The notes beneath the pieces are model-generated. The model saw only the letters and a program-made list of their open reading frames with translations. It was not told the DNA's origin and searched no databases. From Helochares maculicollis (taxonomy: Eukaryota; Arthropoda; Insecta; Coleoptera; Hydrophilidae): DNA of 48,035 nucleotides. Position numbers and translations under genes: made by a program. The stretch lies in assembly GCA_033557835.1 (NCBI GenBank), contig JAWQRO010000220.1:1-48035 (forward strand). The letters are read 5' to 3'. Below, in pieces: positions 11,491 to 24,960 of the stretch. How positions within the stretch are numbered: the first letter of the stretch is position 1; the number at the start of each line of letters is the position of its first letter.

Positions 11491-14400
11491 TGTAAAATTT
11501 AAAAAATACCACTTTAGGTGCTTCGATCACCTTGAAAATTGGTCTCATTAATTTTTTCGTAACATTTACGCTATTCAAGAAATTCCAACTCGGCAGCTCA
11601 AATTTAACGATTTGTTTAATTGAAAAAAAATGCAAAACTGTGAAGGTAAATAGGTACTTCCAGTGGTTCTACACACCTCAAAAGTTGATACTAATGTACG
11701 ATTTTGCGGTAGTAGCCATATGCTAAATTTCATTACTCTACTTCAAACAGTGTAACTGTTATCGTGTTTACACACACACACAGACATGCCAAAAATGAGC
11801 AAAATAGATCAAGGGGCACTCAAAACTTCGTATAGTAATACGGGAATGTAAAAATTAATAATACTTTGTAAATGAACGTGGAAACTATTTGTTATGTGAG
11901 TTTACCAACATTTTAGCAATTTATAGAATAAAAGATCAAATGAATTCTGGCACGAATTTCAAGGCAAATATGAATCTTGAGTGTAGTGCTGAAGTAAACA
12001 TCAGGAGGATAGCTTGCAAACATCACTAACGATAGCTTTATTTTTTACTATTTTCAATTTAAATTTATGTTTCTTTGCACACACAGAAGGATAAGTCCTA
12101 AGCAATATTAATGATTGAAGGATTTGTTTCATTAAGTAATTATAACAAAATGTGCGGCTTCCTTTACACCTAGCGTAACCTACTTCGTAATAATTATATA
12201 TTTTCGCGGCGGCTATATTGAAATCCTATATTTGTATTTTGTACACCTTTACAGCATTCAATATCTCCTATTGAATGTCAACACGTTTTTACCGCAAAGC
12301 TAATGATACAATTATAATCTAATGTAATGTTGAAATGTTACATAATGAAATTGCGCCTTTGACATATACCTTCTTTTACAATTAGTTTAATTACTTGACC
12401 GGAATATATTAAGAGGGGTTTGGAAACTATTGTTGGATATGAGGTATTTTCACTAATATTGTAATACACAATTTGAACGGTTACGATGTTCGATTGAGCC
12501 GTTTTTAACGAGGTAATTACAGTCCTGTCAGACAGGGAACGTGATTGTAGTTCGGTTTGAGTCTGGTCTAGTTTTTCAAAAGTTATAATTACACAGCCTC
12601 CAGCTTTTTCGGATATTATGAACATATATCAATCACTTTTCTTGGCCACTTATTTGTCTATTAGTTGTTGTGGCGTATTTAACACATTATAGTTCACTTT
12701 GCTGAATAATTGTTCGTTTATAGCCACCACAAGCAAGGCAGCACCACTTAAGCACTTTGAGTTTGCTTCGGCCAGTAGAAGGACCAGTACGAGTAAATCT
12801 TTGAAGATCAATATGCAGCTAAATAAATTTTCGAACGAATCTGTTACGAAATCTTTTGTTAAACAAGAGTCATATGCTAAAATTTTTCGTAAAACCTGTT
12901 CAGCCCATTCAAGATTTAACAAAAGTAATAGAGATTTAATATTTGTTAATGCTCAATGAAAAAAACAGAGCAATTTTCGCTCAACTTTTTGGAGTGCTTA
13001 ACCCAAATTCTAGACATTTAGCCCAAATTCACCACCTAATTGGATATTAAATCAACTCATAACCTTACATAACGTACACTTTCTTACCTAAAATCATCCA
13101 TAGCTTCTTTCTTTGTACAAAAATCATGTGAATTTACGTTTTGCAAGATAATACTGTCGCACACATCAAACTTTGAGCATAATTAGTCATCTATGTGAAC
13201 TCAAGTTGCTTCATATTGCTTGTCTGGGAAGCAAAGGACAATGGATTCGTAGGCAAGCGTCGTGCTCATTGTTTTATTTTATTTTGGTTGGTTCGTCTAA
13301 CAATGAGTCACATATTTGAAAATGTAACCTGGTCTTTTGTAAACAGTTATTTGCATGCTTAAGAGGAGCGCCTGTGGCATCAGGTTACAAACCAGGAAGT
13401 GGCATGAAAACTTATAATTGACTCAAAGTTGACGCTAAAAGACTAAATAAAAATCAATTATAATAAACGCTGAAAGCCCCAAAAAATACGTAATGAGTGC
13501 CCAAAACTAGTAAAAAAATATCGAAAATTGCAGGCCACAATAAATAATCAGTGGAAGTCATAAATAAATACAAAATGAAGAATGCTGGAAATGAAGCAAT
13601 CATTTTGAAAGGATTGATGAAACTATTTTTGTAATATACAACTCTTCTATATATGGTGACAACAGCGCAGCGCAGCATCTTAGGCGCTGATGCAATGACG
13701 CAGGAATAAACAATGTAATTATATGGATAGGAATTGATTTGATGGAATGTGGAAAGAATTATATTTACTACCATCGACCGGTTGACCTTCCTTGTTTATA
13801 TTTATTGGATGCTGTTTGAGCTACCTTCCAAAGAGCTCGCGTCTTAACCAAACACAAACGCTAATATTTTGGTAAGGATATCGAGCGATAGGAGTAATAT
13901 CTTCTTTCTGAAGCGTCTTGGGCGCGATGAAACTATGTATAAAACTTTTTTAAATCTTCTTAGGTAAGAACTGCGCAGAGGCGAGGCATGTTATGCAAAT
14001 CGACTGGTGCTAAAGTTCCGTGTTTTCCGTTATAATTTAATGTGGACTAGTGGTAAGTTAGATAAGAAGATTTGCTTCAGTTGAACGGTTCTTTGAAATT
14101 CCAGAGGTCTTAAAACTCCTAATCTATACAAATAGCATTATGCTATATAAGATTTGTACTTCTATTGGGACATGTGTACCTAATAGGACTTCTGCACTAA
14201 TTACGATTTGTAACCTAAAATCCTATTTAAGCTAATCGTCAACTATTCCCACGGAAATTACCATTGACATTGATCTGAAATCGAAATATTGGATTGATGT
14301 CCTTCACAAGTTCAATCGGTTGGATTTCATGCAAAAATGAAAGCAAGTTCACACAGAGACTACATTTGCTTTTAGAATCAGCTCAAAAAAGATAATGTAT

Positions 14401-17019
14401 TGCTTAAACGTCTTAAATTTGACGTTATCAAGACCTTATCTCCATATACTTTTATTAATTTCCTTGCCTATTCAAGACAATTAAGAAACACATAATTACT
14501 ATTTATCTGATTAAACGCCTGTTCCGCTTTCATAACACCAGTCAAATTTCTTCATATGGTATATTAATTGAAATTTAGTAGCAGATCGTTACTTGAGGAA
14601 CTGAGATGTAGGATTTGGTCCAGAAATCATTCTAATAGGTACTGAAATCTGCAAGTTTCTTTCTAAAAGAAGGATCTAATTTAATTTATTAGTATGAAGA
14701 TGATTACTGCGTCTCATTATTGCTCCACGATACTTGCCGAACTAATTGTGAAGATAATAGTGTTCCATATTAAATGGTTTTTGTTTTGGTTGTTCTCGCG
14801 TTAACAACCGTCATGGTCCAAATTTTTCTCGGTAGCAATTTGTGGTAGCTCCAAGAAGATTGTTATTAAAGATGTGCGAAAATGCTTCGAAAGCTATTAG
14901 TACTATTCAAGTCTACATGGAAAAGGTGGACACTTTATAGTACCACGGACTCTTGCTGTTCCATTTTAAACTGTAGTGACTCTCTTGGTACCAGCAGCAA
15001 ACTTTTGTCTTTGTTGTAATTGCTTAGAACTTTGGGAATATTTGTCCAATAATTCAGTTTTGTTGGTTCTGGACAATTCATTTAAACTCCAAACGGTTTA
15101 GTTAAGCCAATCGTAATTAAGTATAGAGTACGGTAATGTGATAGACGAAATGGAAGTAGTTCTGATATGGAAAAATCCCAGTAGAACATAAAACGACGAC
15201 CTACATTAATTAACAGTATTAGACGAATCGAAAACAGAAATAATATCAAAAAATTGCTTTAAGCAGACTTGTTTAAATATGCCATACTAATAAGGTAAGT
15301 TTGTAAGTGAATAAATGGACATTTTAAATGTAATTGAAAATATATATTTTTGCATCAATTTAATGATCGTCTGGGAATATTTTCAGAATGCATCATTTCG
15401 CTTCATTTAGCTGTATTCACATGGTATTAGAGAGCTAATTTCAACCAACGTGATCTGGGTTTGGAGTTTTTATTCTAAGTTTGCTTCTACAAGGCAATGC
15501 ATTTTTGTTTCTTTCTTAGCTATTTAGCTGTTTGAATGCTTAACAAGATGGTTCGCATACTTTTGCGAGAAACAAGTAGCGTTTGTACTTTTTGATAAAA
15601 AGTATCTGTTTTGGCAAATTTACCTAAAAGAGTGATCAAATTATATAAAATGTGTGTCTAGAAGGTATTTTTATGTGAAAGGAAAATTTAATTTATATGC
15701 TTGGTGTAATTTATAAACAGTAGTTCGTATAAGCAGCAGTGAATGTACATAAGCAGTCACTTCTCGTACACGCAGCCATCTAAGGAAGTTTTTAATAAGG
15801 ACAACGTCCGTGGACATCTTTTATGCATTCCATTTTTGATCGGTCACTGATTAAGTGCTTGGTTTATTCTACGTACTGACACTCTCACAGGCAGGCTGGA
15901 GTTTGAGTTAGATTGATGGGTGGAAGGCTCCTTTGATGGTAGTTACGTAATCCCTACACCAGTATGTGAAAATATGTAGAGAAAAAGTACTGTTGTCCTT
16001 TGAACAAGAGAAATCAGTTCCCAACGTTTCACTTTTATTATTAAAATTAACATTAATTAGCTCACCTCGTTTTACGTACTTCATATCTTCCCACTTGCAA
16101 CATGCAAAGTTTATTGCATGCCGGTGGTTTATGGTTTATTGGACACACAATGCGCGATTCTTGTACTAATTCATTTTTAACTTCTTGCAACTTGTAAACG
16201 TTGGATCAGAGATACACATGATTTGTTATAAATGTAGTTTTTTCGTATTCGAAGTTTATTGAATGGGTAGTATTAAGAAAATGCGACCTCGAGATTTTTA
16301 CGGATCTTCATATTTCAAAGACCCCTGTATCCATTTTATCTATTTTGTATATGTGTGTCAATGCTCAGACCGTTTGAACTAGAAGAATAGAATTTGGCTA
16401 GCATACCAAAATCGTAAATGCGTATCAACTTTTGAGACATGTAGGACCAAGAAAACGCTTGCTTGGCCCTATAGTAAAAACATGATTTTAGCAGGTCTTG
16501 ACCGAAATACGGTGAGTGGAATATTTTTGCTTCGTTTACTAGGGATTTATCCGCTTCGCTAGCTCATCGCTCGCAAATTTTAGAATGCATTGACAAATGA
16601 ATATGTTTAAAAATCCAAAAATGGTAAACCGTTACCATTTCACGCTTTAAGTTCGACTTACAAGTATATTTTGAAAAATATTTCTCCTTTAATGCATCTA
16701 TACTGCGATTAAACGAAGCTCCTTTGATCCTTGAGGAATGTATTATGAAATTTCTTCGTATTATACTAAAGTTCTTAATAGCAAATTAAACCATAAGGAC
16801 TGTAGTCGAAATTAATTGTTTATAGTCTTGTTGACACTTATAATTTCTGAATTATATATAAAACGTAAAAATTTATTTATAGTTGGTCGTGAACTTAAAA
16901 AATGTAAACCGAAATATTTTGAGGTTTTGATTCTTACACACCGATGACTGCATTTTAATTTCATAGAGTAAGAAATTTTCTATATATCAAACACCCGGTA
17001 AGTTTTGCTTACACGGGAA
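11491..17019. other. Gene-free AT-rich stretch with unassigned open frames
   Basis: No gene can be called with confidence. Three open frames stand out slightly for length or composition: 12338-12625 (minus, 95 codons), 12650-12922 (minus, 90 codons) and 13454-13774 (minus, 106 codons, hydrophobic). None shows a domain I recognise. The last contains a segment shared with 36.78-36.89 kb, so it probably lies in repeated DNA. A short (CA)n run lies near 11772-11785. Confidence 0.5.
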
Positions 17020-17195
17020 TCTCACTCAGCAAAGAAGTCGCGTGTGAGCAAAGCTTATGAGATTTTTGATGGATAGTTTTGAATCTACAAATAAAAGACC
17101 GATAAACTTTAACATTAGTGATAACAACCTTTAAAAAAACTAATCTCAATAATTCACATACATTTTGCAGTTTATGCACAGTAAAGTAAGAAAAG
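17020..17195 (+). repeat. Spaced direct repeat pair, unit a
   Basis: A roughly 175-bp unit that recurs 418 bp downstream in the same orientation. The best preserved block is GCAAAGCTTATGMGATTTTT followed by GATGGAT. Weaker shared blocks run on to the AGTAAAGTAAG/AGTAGAAGAGTAG segment. Confidence 0.7.
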
Positions 17196-17435
17196 ATATA
17201 GAGAATGCTCACATCAATGGCTGCATTTTAATTCAAATGACCATTCGTCTAGCAAGAAATGCAAAATACATCAGGAAACATGGGGCTCGCTCGCTACACC
17301 CGCTCATCTCTCGCTAAATGGGAAAAGTGTTATTAAATGAACAGACTAAAAGCTTCAAAATTTTGAGTAATTTTCATTTCACATTTTCATTTGATCTTAG
17401 AATTACATATTTATTCCTTATCGCATACCCACTTG
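17196..17435. other. Spacer between the 17-kb repeats
   Basis: Contains CGCTCGC-type motifs (17288-17315) that also occur in the 16.55 kb region and at the start of unit b. It may be part of the same dispersed repeat family. There is no coding sequence. Confidence 0.4.
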
Positions 17436-17610
17436 GCGAGGGTTGAGCGAGCGAATCCCGAGTAAGCAAAGCTTATGCGATTTTTGATGGATGGGATACC
17501 TGCAAATAATTTAACGAGCTCTACACTACTGATAGCTACCTCTAAAAAAATTGTCGGAATAATTCCTATGAATTGCAAAATTTGCTTATAGTAGAAGAGT
17601 AGCAAAGTGA
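17436..17610 (+). repeat. Spaced direct repeat pair, unit b
   Basis: Second copy of the unit at 17020-17195, with a GAGCGAGCGAATCCCGAG segment at its left edge. The divergence from unit a indicates an old duplication or two insertions of one family. Confidence 0.7.
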
Positions 17611-20600
17611 TTGAAAATGAAATGCGATTATCTTGTTCAGGTGGAGGTTGCATATTTAAAATGTGTTAAATGAGCGACCAAACTTACAAATATGTATTTT
17701 GTTCTATCAGTTAGTCAGGCTACCAAATTTTCACGTAGCTCGACAGAACTTTCGAACGTTAAAGGATATCAAATATTCGAGACTCTACTATTTGTGTAGG
17801 TGTTTCTGGCCTATTTTTAGTGATTCTTCTGGAACTTTAGATGACTGTTCTTAAGAGAAACCTGTCACACAGAACAATTAATAGTATATCTTAGTGAAGT
17901 GAACAATTTGAGTGGACTTATTAATTGAAGATATAAGAAAAATTGATGTTACGGAGTTAGTGACAAGTAATATATGAGTGTTAATATATAGGTAATCCCA
18001 AAAATTCAACTTGAATATAAATAAATATCTAAGTTAAAATAAAACTATATAATTAACTTTGACAACATTTTTCACATTGAATATTCGTTGCAGAGCTTCA
18101 GTGTAAAATTATCAACAATTATAAAAGCCTCACAAAGTTTAGAACCAAGCATCGCTTAATGCGTTAAGAAGTAAACCTGCTTAGATATTGTCGAGAGACA
18201 AATAAATCATGAAAATATTATTACATAATTTTGCTAGTTTTGTTACTTATTTTGAGGTACTTTGATTCTATTTTGATTATTTTTGGCTTGCTGTCTTTAT
18301 GTTTATTTACACACGATATACTCCGACTGTTTTATCTGTTCTGTTTGGACCTACCGGAGGGATCTGTATATAATTATCAAATGCCTTTAAAACTATTAAT
18401 AGACCGGCATACTGGAAGTGCTAATTTTTCAATTTTGAAAGTTTTTATTAAATAGATTGTCAAGTATCAAAAAATTACAAAAATTTTGCAAATATGCTAA
18501 AAATGGTACAATCCGATTTATGAATTAATTTTACATAAAAGAGAATACCCGAAAGTAAAGCATTACTTGTAATTCTTTGACTGTCTTAATAGATTTGGAC
18601 TTATAAATGCATTTTAAAGTTTTCTTTAGATACAATATATTAAATAATGCTTGAATTCTTATTTCAAACGATAACTTTATAAATCCTGTCCTATATTTAT
18701 GCACCTGCAATTGATTATTGGATTTTAATATGTAATATCCACAGTTGGTAATGTTAAACTTTCAGATTTCCAACACTCAAGTTTTTAAGACTGCAAAGAG
18801 AAATATCTATGTGGCCAAGACAAGATCAAGCAGTCAGTCTCTTTCAGATAGATCCGTATTTTATAAAAGGAAACAACTAGAGTTTATGGAAAGGTTTGAT
18901 TTCTTCCACGCAGGCAATTTAAATTCTTGCATTGAAACTAGATATTTATTTATGTTTACGAGGTAGATACGAGAATGTTGAGATATGCGTTTTGTATAAA
19001 TTTACTTTGAATCTAATTTTGAGCCATGAAACATGTATCATAAATTATACTTGTTCAATTTATCAAACGTACTAATTAAATTTCATATCTCGTATAATAT
19101 ATAAACGACCATTTGAAAAAAAAAACGCTTTTATTGATGGTATTAAAATATGGAAAATCGAAAACTCCGATGTTGTAGTGCTAACATCAAAATTTGCAAA
19201 AGCTTAGACGATTGGTTTTGTATAGTTAAACATGCCTAACAATTAGTGTTTTAAACAGGGCTTCTTGGTGTTAATTTTGTATAATCAAACAATGACTATT
19301 GATTTACGTTTTCATTGAAACTACTTACCAATGATAAATTAGCACATCTGATGCATTTCTCTCATGCTGCAGATTTTACACAGAAATTATCCAGCTTTTA
19401 GATTGTAGATTGAATTCATATTGCAGATGAAGGTAAATTCTATTTCTTGATGACGTGGTGTTTTTCTTCTCAATATAGTCTTGCTAATTGGTGAATATAT
19501 CACAAATTATCAAGCCTATTATAATTCATAAATATTTAAAAAAATTATTAAGCACGTCTACTTCTTATGAACAAACAAACACGATAAACGTAACAACGAT
19601 AAATTTGGTTGTCGACAACAAAATGAACCACATACTTCGTCCATTTAAAAGCACAATCAATTCACGCATCAACATCAATAATTTGCATTCTTATGAAAAT
19701 GTACACATAAATTATACAATTTCTGCTAATTGGCTCTGCTTTCGAATAACAAAATATTTATTTATTTATTCCTAATATTATTAAACAAAGAGAAAGCCTC
19801 GAGCCAGCCAGCCAACTTAAGAATCTAGTTCTATTTTAATGCGATTTATTTACACATGTAAATGCTTGTGAAATATGTAAGTATGTAATTGAAACGAGGT
19901 TTGAGGAGAGTACTTTATAAGCCATACGCCTTAATTTGACGGTATATGATAAAAAGAGAAACCTCTGGCTCGTTATGTAGCCACGCATTACTACCGGCTA
20001 TAATATTTAACTTTTTGGCAGCCTTCTTCCTTTTTTTAAATCAACAACTGCGACTTTTCCTAAACATTTATGGCTCTGTGGGGACCCAAGATGGCCGCAT
20101 ATAAAAGGAAAAGACGTAGGAGTTCCACGGAGAAAGTCCACCAACTAATTACAATAGTTACCTGGTGTAGTAGCATTGCGTTGTTATTTAAGATGGTTAT
20201 TACAAATGTACACATGATGAAGTCATTCACTTTGAATTATGATATTGTGATTTATATGGTTTCTCAGTAGAAACTTTTGCTTTGTGGTTTTGGTCTCTTT
20301 AACGCCCTTTCTTTTCAAGCGGAACACCAGGAACCCCTCTTTTAGGAAGTACACTCTCGTGATAATTAAGAACTTCCTACGCCTTGCGATGGAGCAATCA
20401 ACGATTTTTCTACTTGTATTTGCAACAATGATTATTAATTTAGTAAGAGATTGGATTGAAAATCACACAGTAAGAAGTTATTAAGCGTTTTGTGATTTTG
20501 ATTATTCATAGACGTCAAAGTTGCACGAAATATGGATAAAAAGGATGAAGCAAGTGAAATTGGAAATTTCAAACATGTACAAAATTAACAGTCAAAAGAG

Positions 20601-23399
20601 ATGTCAGTATTAAAGAGGCGTGAGGAAGCATAAAAGGAAGTCATTTAAGCGTTGCGCTTTGCAATGAATGAAGTGAAGAGGCAACAACGGATGTAGTGTG
20701 AAATAAAGGAATTAATTATGTGACAATATTAGCAAATTGTCATAAATACAGTCGGTTAAAAGTTAGTCTTGCTAATTAGAGTAGTGAGTAGAAATTTTTG
20801 CGGCCCAATATATTTTTATGGTTAAATTTAGGTAGATATGTATAGTTTCGGTTTTATTGTTACAACTGCTTTTGCTTTTAGAAACGCTTTTAACCTTGTG
20901 TGGGTGTCAAACTCCTTGATACCATCTTTATTGCGACGACTTGCTGGCCTACGCTTGAAGAGGAATGTTAATGATTTGGATGTTGCAAATCACAATTTAT
21001 TCAATATTGACATTATTCAAATTGCTTGTTTTGTCATTCTACGCTCATCTTTTGTCTTTATGCGTTCGTGTTTTGTCATTCGTTGTTCCAGATTCTCATT
21101 TTGCGTCATTCTGCGTCAATTATTGGCCATTACGAATTCGCTCAAGTGTCTTGGCGATGCGTTAATTTTTTTAAAGAGGCAAGAAATTGCACAATGCACA
21201 CGAAAATCGCTAGAGCTTGATGAAATAACGTTTAAGTCAAATATTGCCAATGGCAACACAGCACTTTAAAATTTAAAACGATTTAATAATTTAACGTTTA
21301 CTACTTTATGTGCTTAACACGCAATAATTATTAAATGTAATTTAGTTATCTGTGACATTGAAGATTTTCCTGTTAGTGATATTTTACAACCGCTAACTTA
21401 TGGTTATGATTTTGTAGGTGAAAAATGACTTATGAAGATATATTCAGTAAATATTCGTGCTGTAAGTTCACATAAAAATAATGTATGTACGGGCAATTTG
21501 CATTATAAAATAACAGGATCTTGACACGTAGCTTCTACATGGCAATTATAACATCGATTTAGAGGCTAATTATTCAATCTGCCGTGCAAACATATTTGAA
21601 TATTTAATAACAAACAACTTGAAAGTAAGACCACGGAGAAGTAAAACGCAAAGCTGCCTACAAAGATTTTCTCATTGTTTCTTTCAGTTAATAAAAAAAT
21701 AACTCGACCTGTTTCCTTTCGAGGACCCGGAACTCCAGCACGAGGACAAGTGTTTGCACATTGTAATTAAACGTTTTGTCAAAATAGGGAAGTGAAAATT
21801 TCATTTTTCCTCCGCAAAGCAATTACTAATTAGCCTTGGGCTTTATGCATTGTCTGAGCGGCATTGATTTTATTTTGATAACAGTTGTAGATTACCGGCA
21901 GATTGTATTCATCATGCAGATTCATATAGATAAAGCGTTCGGAGAACAGACAACGTTGCGGCCATTCCACAAAAATTCGTACCATACTAAAATTTTTAAA
22001 AGGGTTGCATTCCTAATTCATTACTCATTCCGCATGCTTACCTCAGCTCTATGAGTTTATTATATGTACTCTGAAAGCAAAGCCAAGACGTTTCAATTGC
22101 TTCTTACGTAACGCATGTGTTGACCTATAAGGTACTAAAATTTCACACAATTGGATGGTTGGTCATTTTGGTTTAAAATGATTGAAGATTGTTAGGCTAA
22201 AAATTGGAATATTGATGATGACAATAGACGTAATTCTTGCCTAAATGTGAATTTTGTTTCACTAAAAACAATGCTTAGTAGCACCCATTTAAATGTTTAA
22301 ATGCCATGAATTTAGGAGTAAGTCATGAGGGTACATACCCGATGAATGCAGAGGTATCCACTAAGAGAAATCTTCAAGAATGGCAATCACGACAATTAAA
22401 AACCACTTTTGATATCGGAACACACCTCGAACTCGCGGATACGAGTCATGCACTTTCTAAAACAGTACTGCTGGGTGACTGTATACTAGCTTCAGCTCTA
22501 AGGTGCGCGACTCCAAGATACCTGAGAAGGTATGTGGTTTTAAGAGAGGGGCTTGACCACCTGTTTGGTCTCTTGGCGGATCGGTTTCGCCGTCACTATT
22601 ATAACACATGCAGAAATTCGAAAAATTAATTAACTCAAAGGATACTTAATTTGACAGGCCGTGCGAAGAGAGTCCATCATAACTAGGTTTTTATTGCCAA
22701 ATACCTCACATTCCATTTACAGTCCAACAATAATCATTTCAACGGCAGATCTGATTACGATGTCTTTTATGTGCCAGTCGTGATTCAATAAAATTAGGAA
22801 GGAATCTGTATAAAAGTAAAAGTTATCATTCTGGATTGTCATTATAAAATATTTGGAGTAGAGGTGAATATTATATCCTGGCAGACTAGTTGGCTGATGC
22901 TGTGCTCGATATCGAAGATTACTTCGGCACTTTTAAGTGTGAACAACCGTGTTATTTACACTTTCACCTGATTCAAATACAATTGATACGCGCCATAAGT
23001 ACTAATAATTTAAACATTTATGTTCTTAAATCTAATAGCACCGATGCCTGCTTGGCATAATGAACATGTGTGCTATTTTCATTTATCTCTCATTAGCTGA
23101 TGTTGTAGACGCTTTGTCCTACTTTTCTTTGGATTATTATTCAGTGATGAGGCTTGATAATTAAATTATACAATACACTTTGTTCATCCGACTCGAAGGA
23201 CCGAAAAATGTGGCAAGGATCGAAATAAGCAACTCATCTGCGTCAATACGACCTGGTCAACAATACGAAGTGGACAAGGGCGTTTCTTATTACTATTCTC
23301 CACAACTGCATACTTAACACATCTTAAAACTAAACTTATCTCTACACCTAACCTATGATAAGTGGTAGGAACGCCACCCTCTCCCTTTAGCCACCCAAA
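17611..23399. other. Gene-free stretch with unassigned open frames
   Basis: No gene can be supported. Open frames at 20838-21269 (plus, 143 codons, rich in FVIR-like imperfect repeats) and 22306-22629 (plus, 107 codons, ATG start, mixed composition) are the longest; neither has a recognisable domain. 23184-23399 is less AT-rich than its surroundings and may be a fragment of an unidentified mobile element. Confidence 0.5.
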
Positions 23400-24188
23400 A
23401 GGACGCAACAACACTTGTTCCAACAAGATTCCAGTTTATGAATTTCATACCTGAGCTGAGAATTTGGAAGAGCTACACGTTTTTCGAACTTTAATTCATG
23501 GATTTTAGCTCAAAATCCCAATGAACGAGAATTTTCTTCTTCGGCTAGTCTAAAAGTTTACAATACTTTTCAGGATTCATTGTTTTACTAGTTTGCAAAA
23601 AATTGGTGAATATGGTGGATGTTTTAACAATTTGAACTGCAATTCATAGGTTTTAGTTAGATTTCAGCTGGTGTCAAAGGTTACAGTACTATTCAGAATT
23701 TATTACTTGACCAGTTTGCAAGTTAGCCACAAACAAAATTCCTTTACTTTACTCTTTCGAGAACGCTCTAAATGTTACTGAGAAAGTAGATTTCAAATGT
23801 GTTTTTGTACCAATTGTAGCGAATGCGGCAACCATTGTGCACACAGCTTTCTGAAATCCAATACTTCAGTCAATACAATGCTTAAACTGCCCAATGAGAT
23901 GCCTAGGGCTTCAGATAAACCTCTTTCAATCACTCGACGACTTTCCAATACGATATCCTGTATTTATTCTACGATTTCTGGTGTTGTTGCTGTTTTTGGA
24001 CGCCCTTAATGTAGATCGTCTACAAGGATAGTACGGCCACGTTTAAATTCAGCAACCCATCTTTCTACTGTACTAATTGAAGGCGAAGAGCCCTTACACC
24101 CTTTCAACATTCGTTCAAAAATTTCTTTTGCTTAAGCCTTTTAACAATAAAAATTCAATCACTGCACGATATTTTATTTTTTCTATTG
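23400..24188 (-). pseudogene. Decayed mariner-type transposase (relic)
   Basis: Read on the minus strand, the region keeps pieces of a mariner transposase in the right order. An N-terminal helix-turn-helix region begins near 24188 (KIKYRAVIEFL) and runs to STVERWVAEFKRGR near 24045-24090. A GRPKTATTPEIVE linker follows near 23975-24010, interrupted by stop codons. An HLERSRKSKV block lies near 23750. A C-terminal HKLESCWNKC segment lies near 23405-23440. The middle, where the catalytic Asp triad should be, is degenerate, and there are several stops and at least one frameshift near 24120. It differs from the mariner at 41.7 kb, which has a different N-terminal sequence. The N-terminal half is confident; the C-terminal match is weaker. 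Confidence 0.7.
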
Positions 24189-24421
24189 TAAAAAAAATTC
24201 TATGATACGTCGATACTAAATGGCTGGTACAGAAAAAAATAAATTGAAATGAAACTTCACAAACGTTTACATGAAGAGTGTTCCAACATAAGAAATCAAA
24301 TTTAAGCTAATAGCAGCAACGCTCGTTCTTGTCGAATCGAACAGTTATTTAACAACCTTATGTATATTATTTTCTATAGCACATTTTATTTGTTTGGTGG
24401 TCGTTTTATGAATAAAACGCG
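24189..24421. other. Spacer between mariner relic and Penelope-like relic
   Basis: Probably includes the untranslated end and degraded terminal repeat of the mariner relic. No clear terminal inverted repeat could be paired. Confidence 0.35.
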
Positions 24422-24960
24422 ATTTAGTAGCTTAAGCTGTTTTATTAGCTACTAGCCTTAACAGTTTCGCTTCATAATTAAAAGAAGCATCCTCGGAAGT
24501 TAGTATAGATGTTTTTTTTTGTTATTGTACTGAAGGCAGGTATTCTTTTTGTGGACGTATGACACTGAATTAATAAAGCGAATTGGAATGTATTTTGAAT
24601 TTTTAAGTTTCGTTTTAGGTCTTCTATGGTATCTTTGCTCTTTTTTGTTATATATCAGATTGTATTTTTATTAGTTTATTCGGGTAGTTATTTTCTAAAA
24701 AGGATTTTTCGATTTTTTAAATATTTTATACTTTGAAGTTTTCGTCTAATTACTTAAGGGACTTTGTGATTGTTTGTAAGGATGTTTCTCATTTGTGATA
24801 TTGGGTGGTTTGAGTCGAAATGTATATATCTCCAACTGTGTGTTGGTTTTTGGTACCAGTTTGTTGTAATTTTATCATCGTCTTCGTGTATTAATAATGT
24901 GTGTAGGAGAAATAACCTCAATACATTACTGATTTGCTGCAATAAGTGATAAAAAACTCG
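24422..24960 (-). mobile_element. Penelope-like retroelement fragment, copy 2 (GIY-YIG deleted)
   Basis: Homologous, in inverted orientation, to the plus-strand copy at 34979-35935. The minus strand encodes the end of the reverse-transcriptase region (HTLLIHEDDDKITTNWYQKP, about 24840-24900). It then follows copy 1 with substitutions and frameshifts (LENNYPNKLIK near 24690). Copy 2 then jumps from the segment matching about 35455 in copy 1 directly to the 3' hammerhead-like region matching about 35862. The whole GIY-YIG endonuclease domain, roughly 0.4 kb, is therefore missing. The terminal blocks GAAGCGAAAC and AGCTACTAAAT are shared with copy 1. The element is 5' truncated and cannot be active. 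Confidence 0.85.

Noticed and set aside
12338..12625. 95-codon minus-strand frame containing SLSDRT, with a similar SLSDRS at 18745-18966
   Set aside because: The shared stretch is five residues only, the frames are on different strands and the rest does not align. Not enough to call a gene.
18231..18455. 74-codon frame with LPEGSVYNYQMPLKLLID
   Set aside because: Looked briefly like a retroelement or exon fragment, but no neighbouring motif supports it and I could not name a family.
20838..21269. 143-codon plus-strand frame
   Set aside because: Built partly from imperfect TTTGTCATTC-like repeats; no recognised domain, and shorter overlapping frames exist in both other forward frames.
23184..23399. 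Possible LTR fragment with a GTCCTTCGAGTCGGAT motif (minus strand)
   Set aside because: The motif recalls primer-region sequence of some insect LTR elements, but no LTR pair or coding sequence was found; left unassigned.
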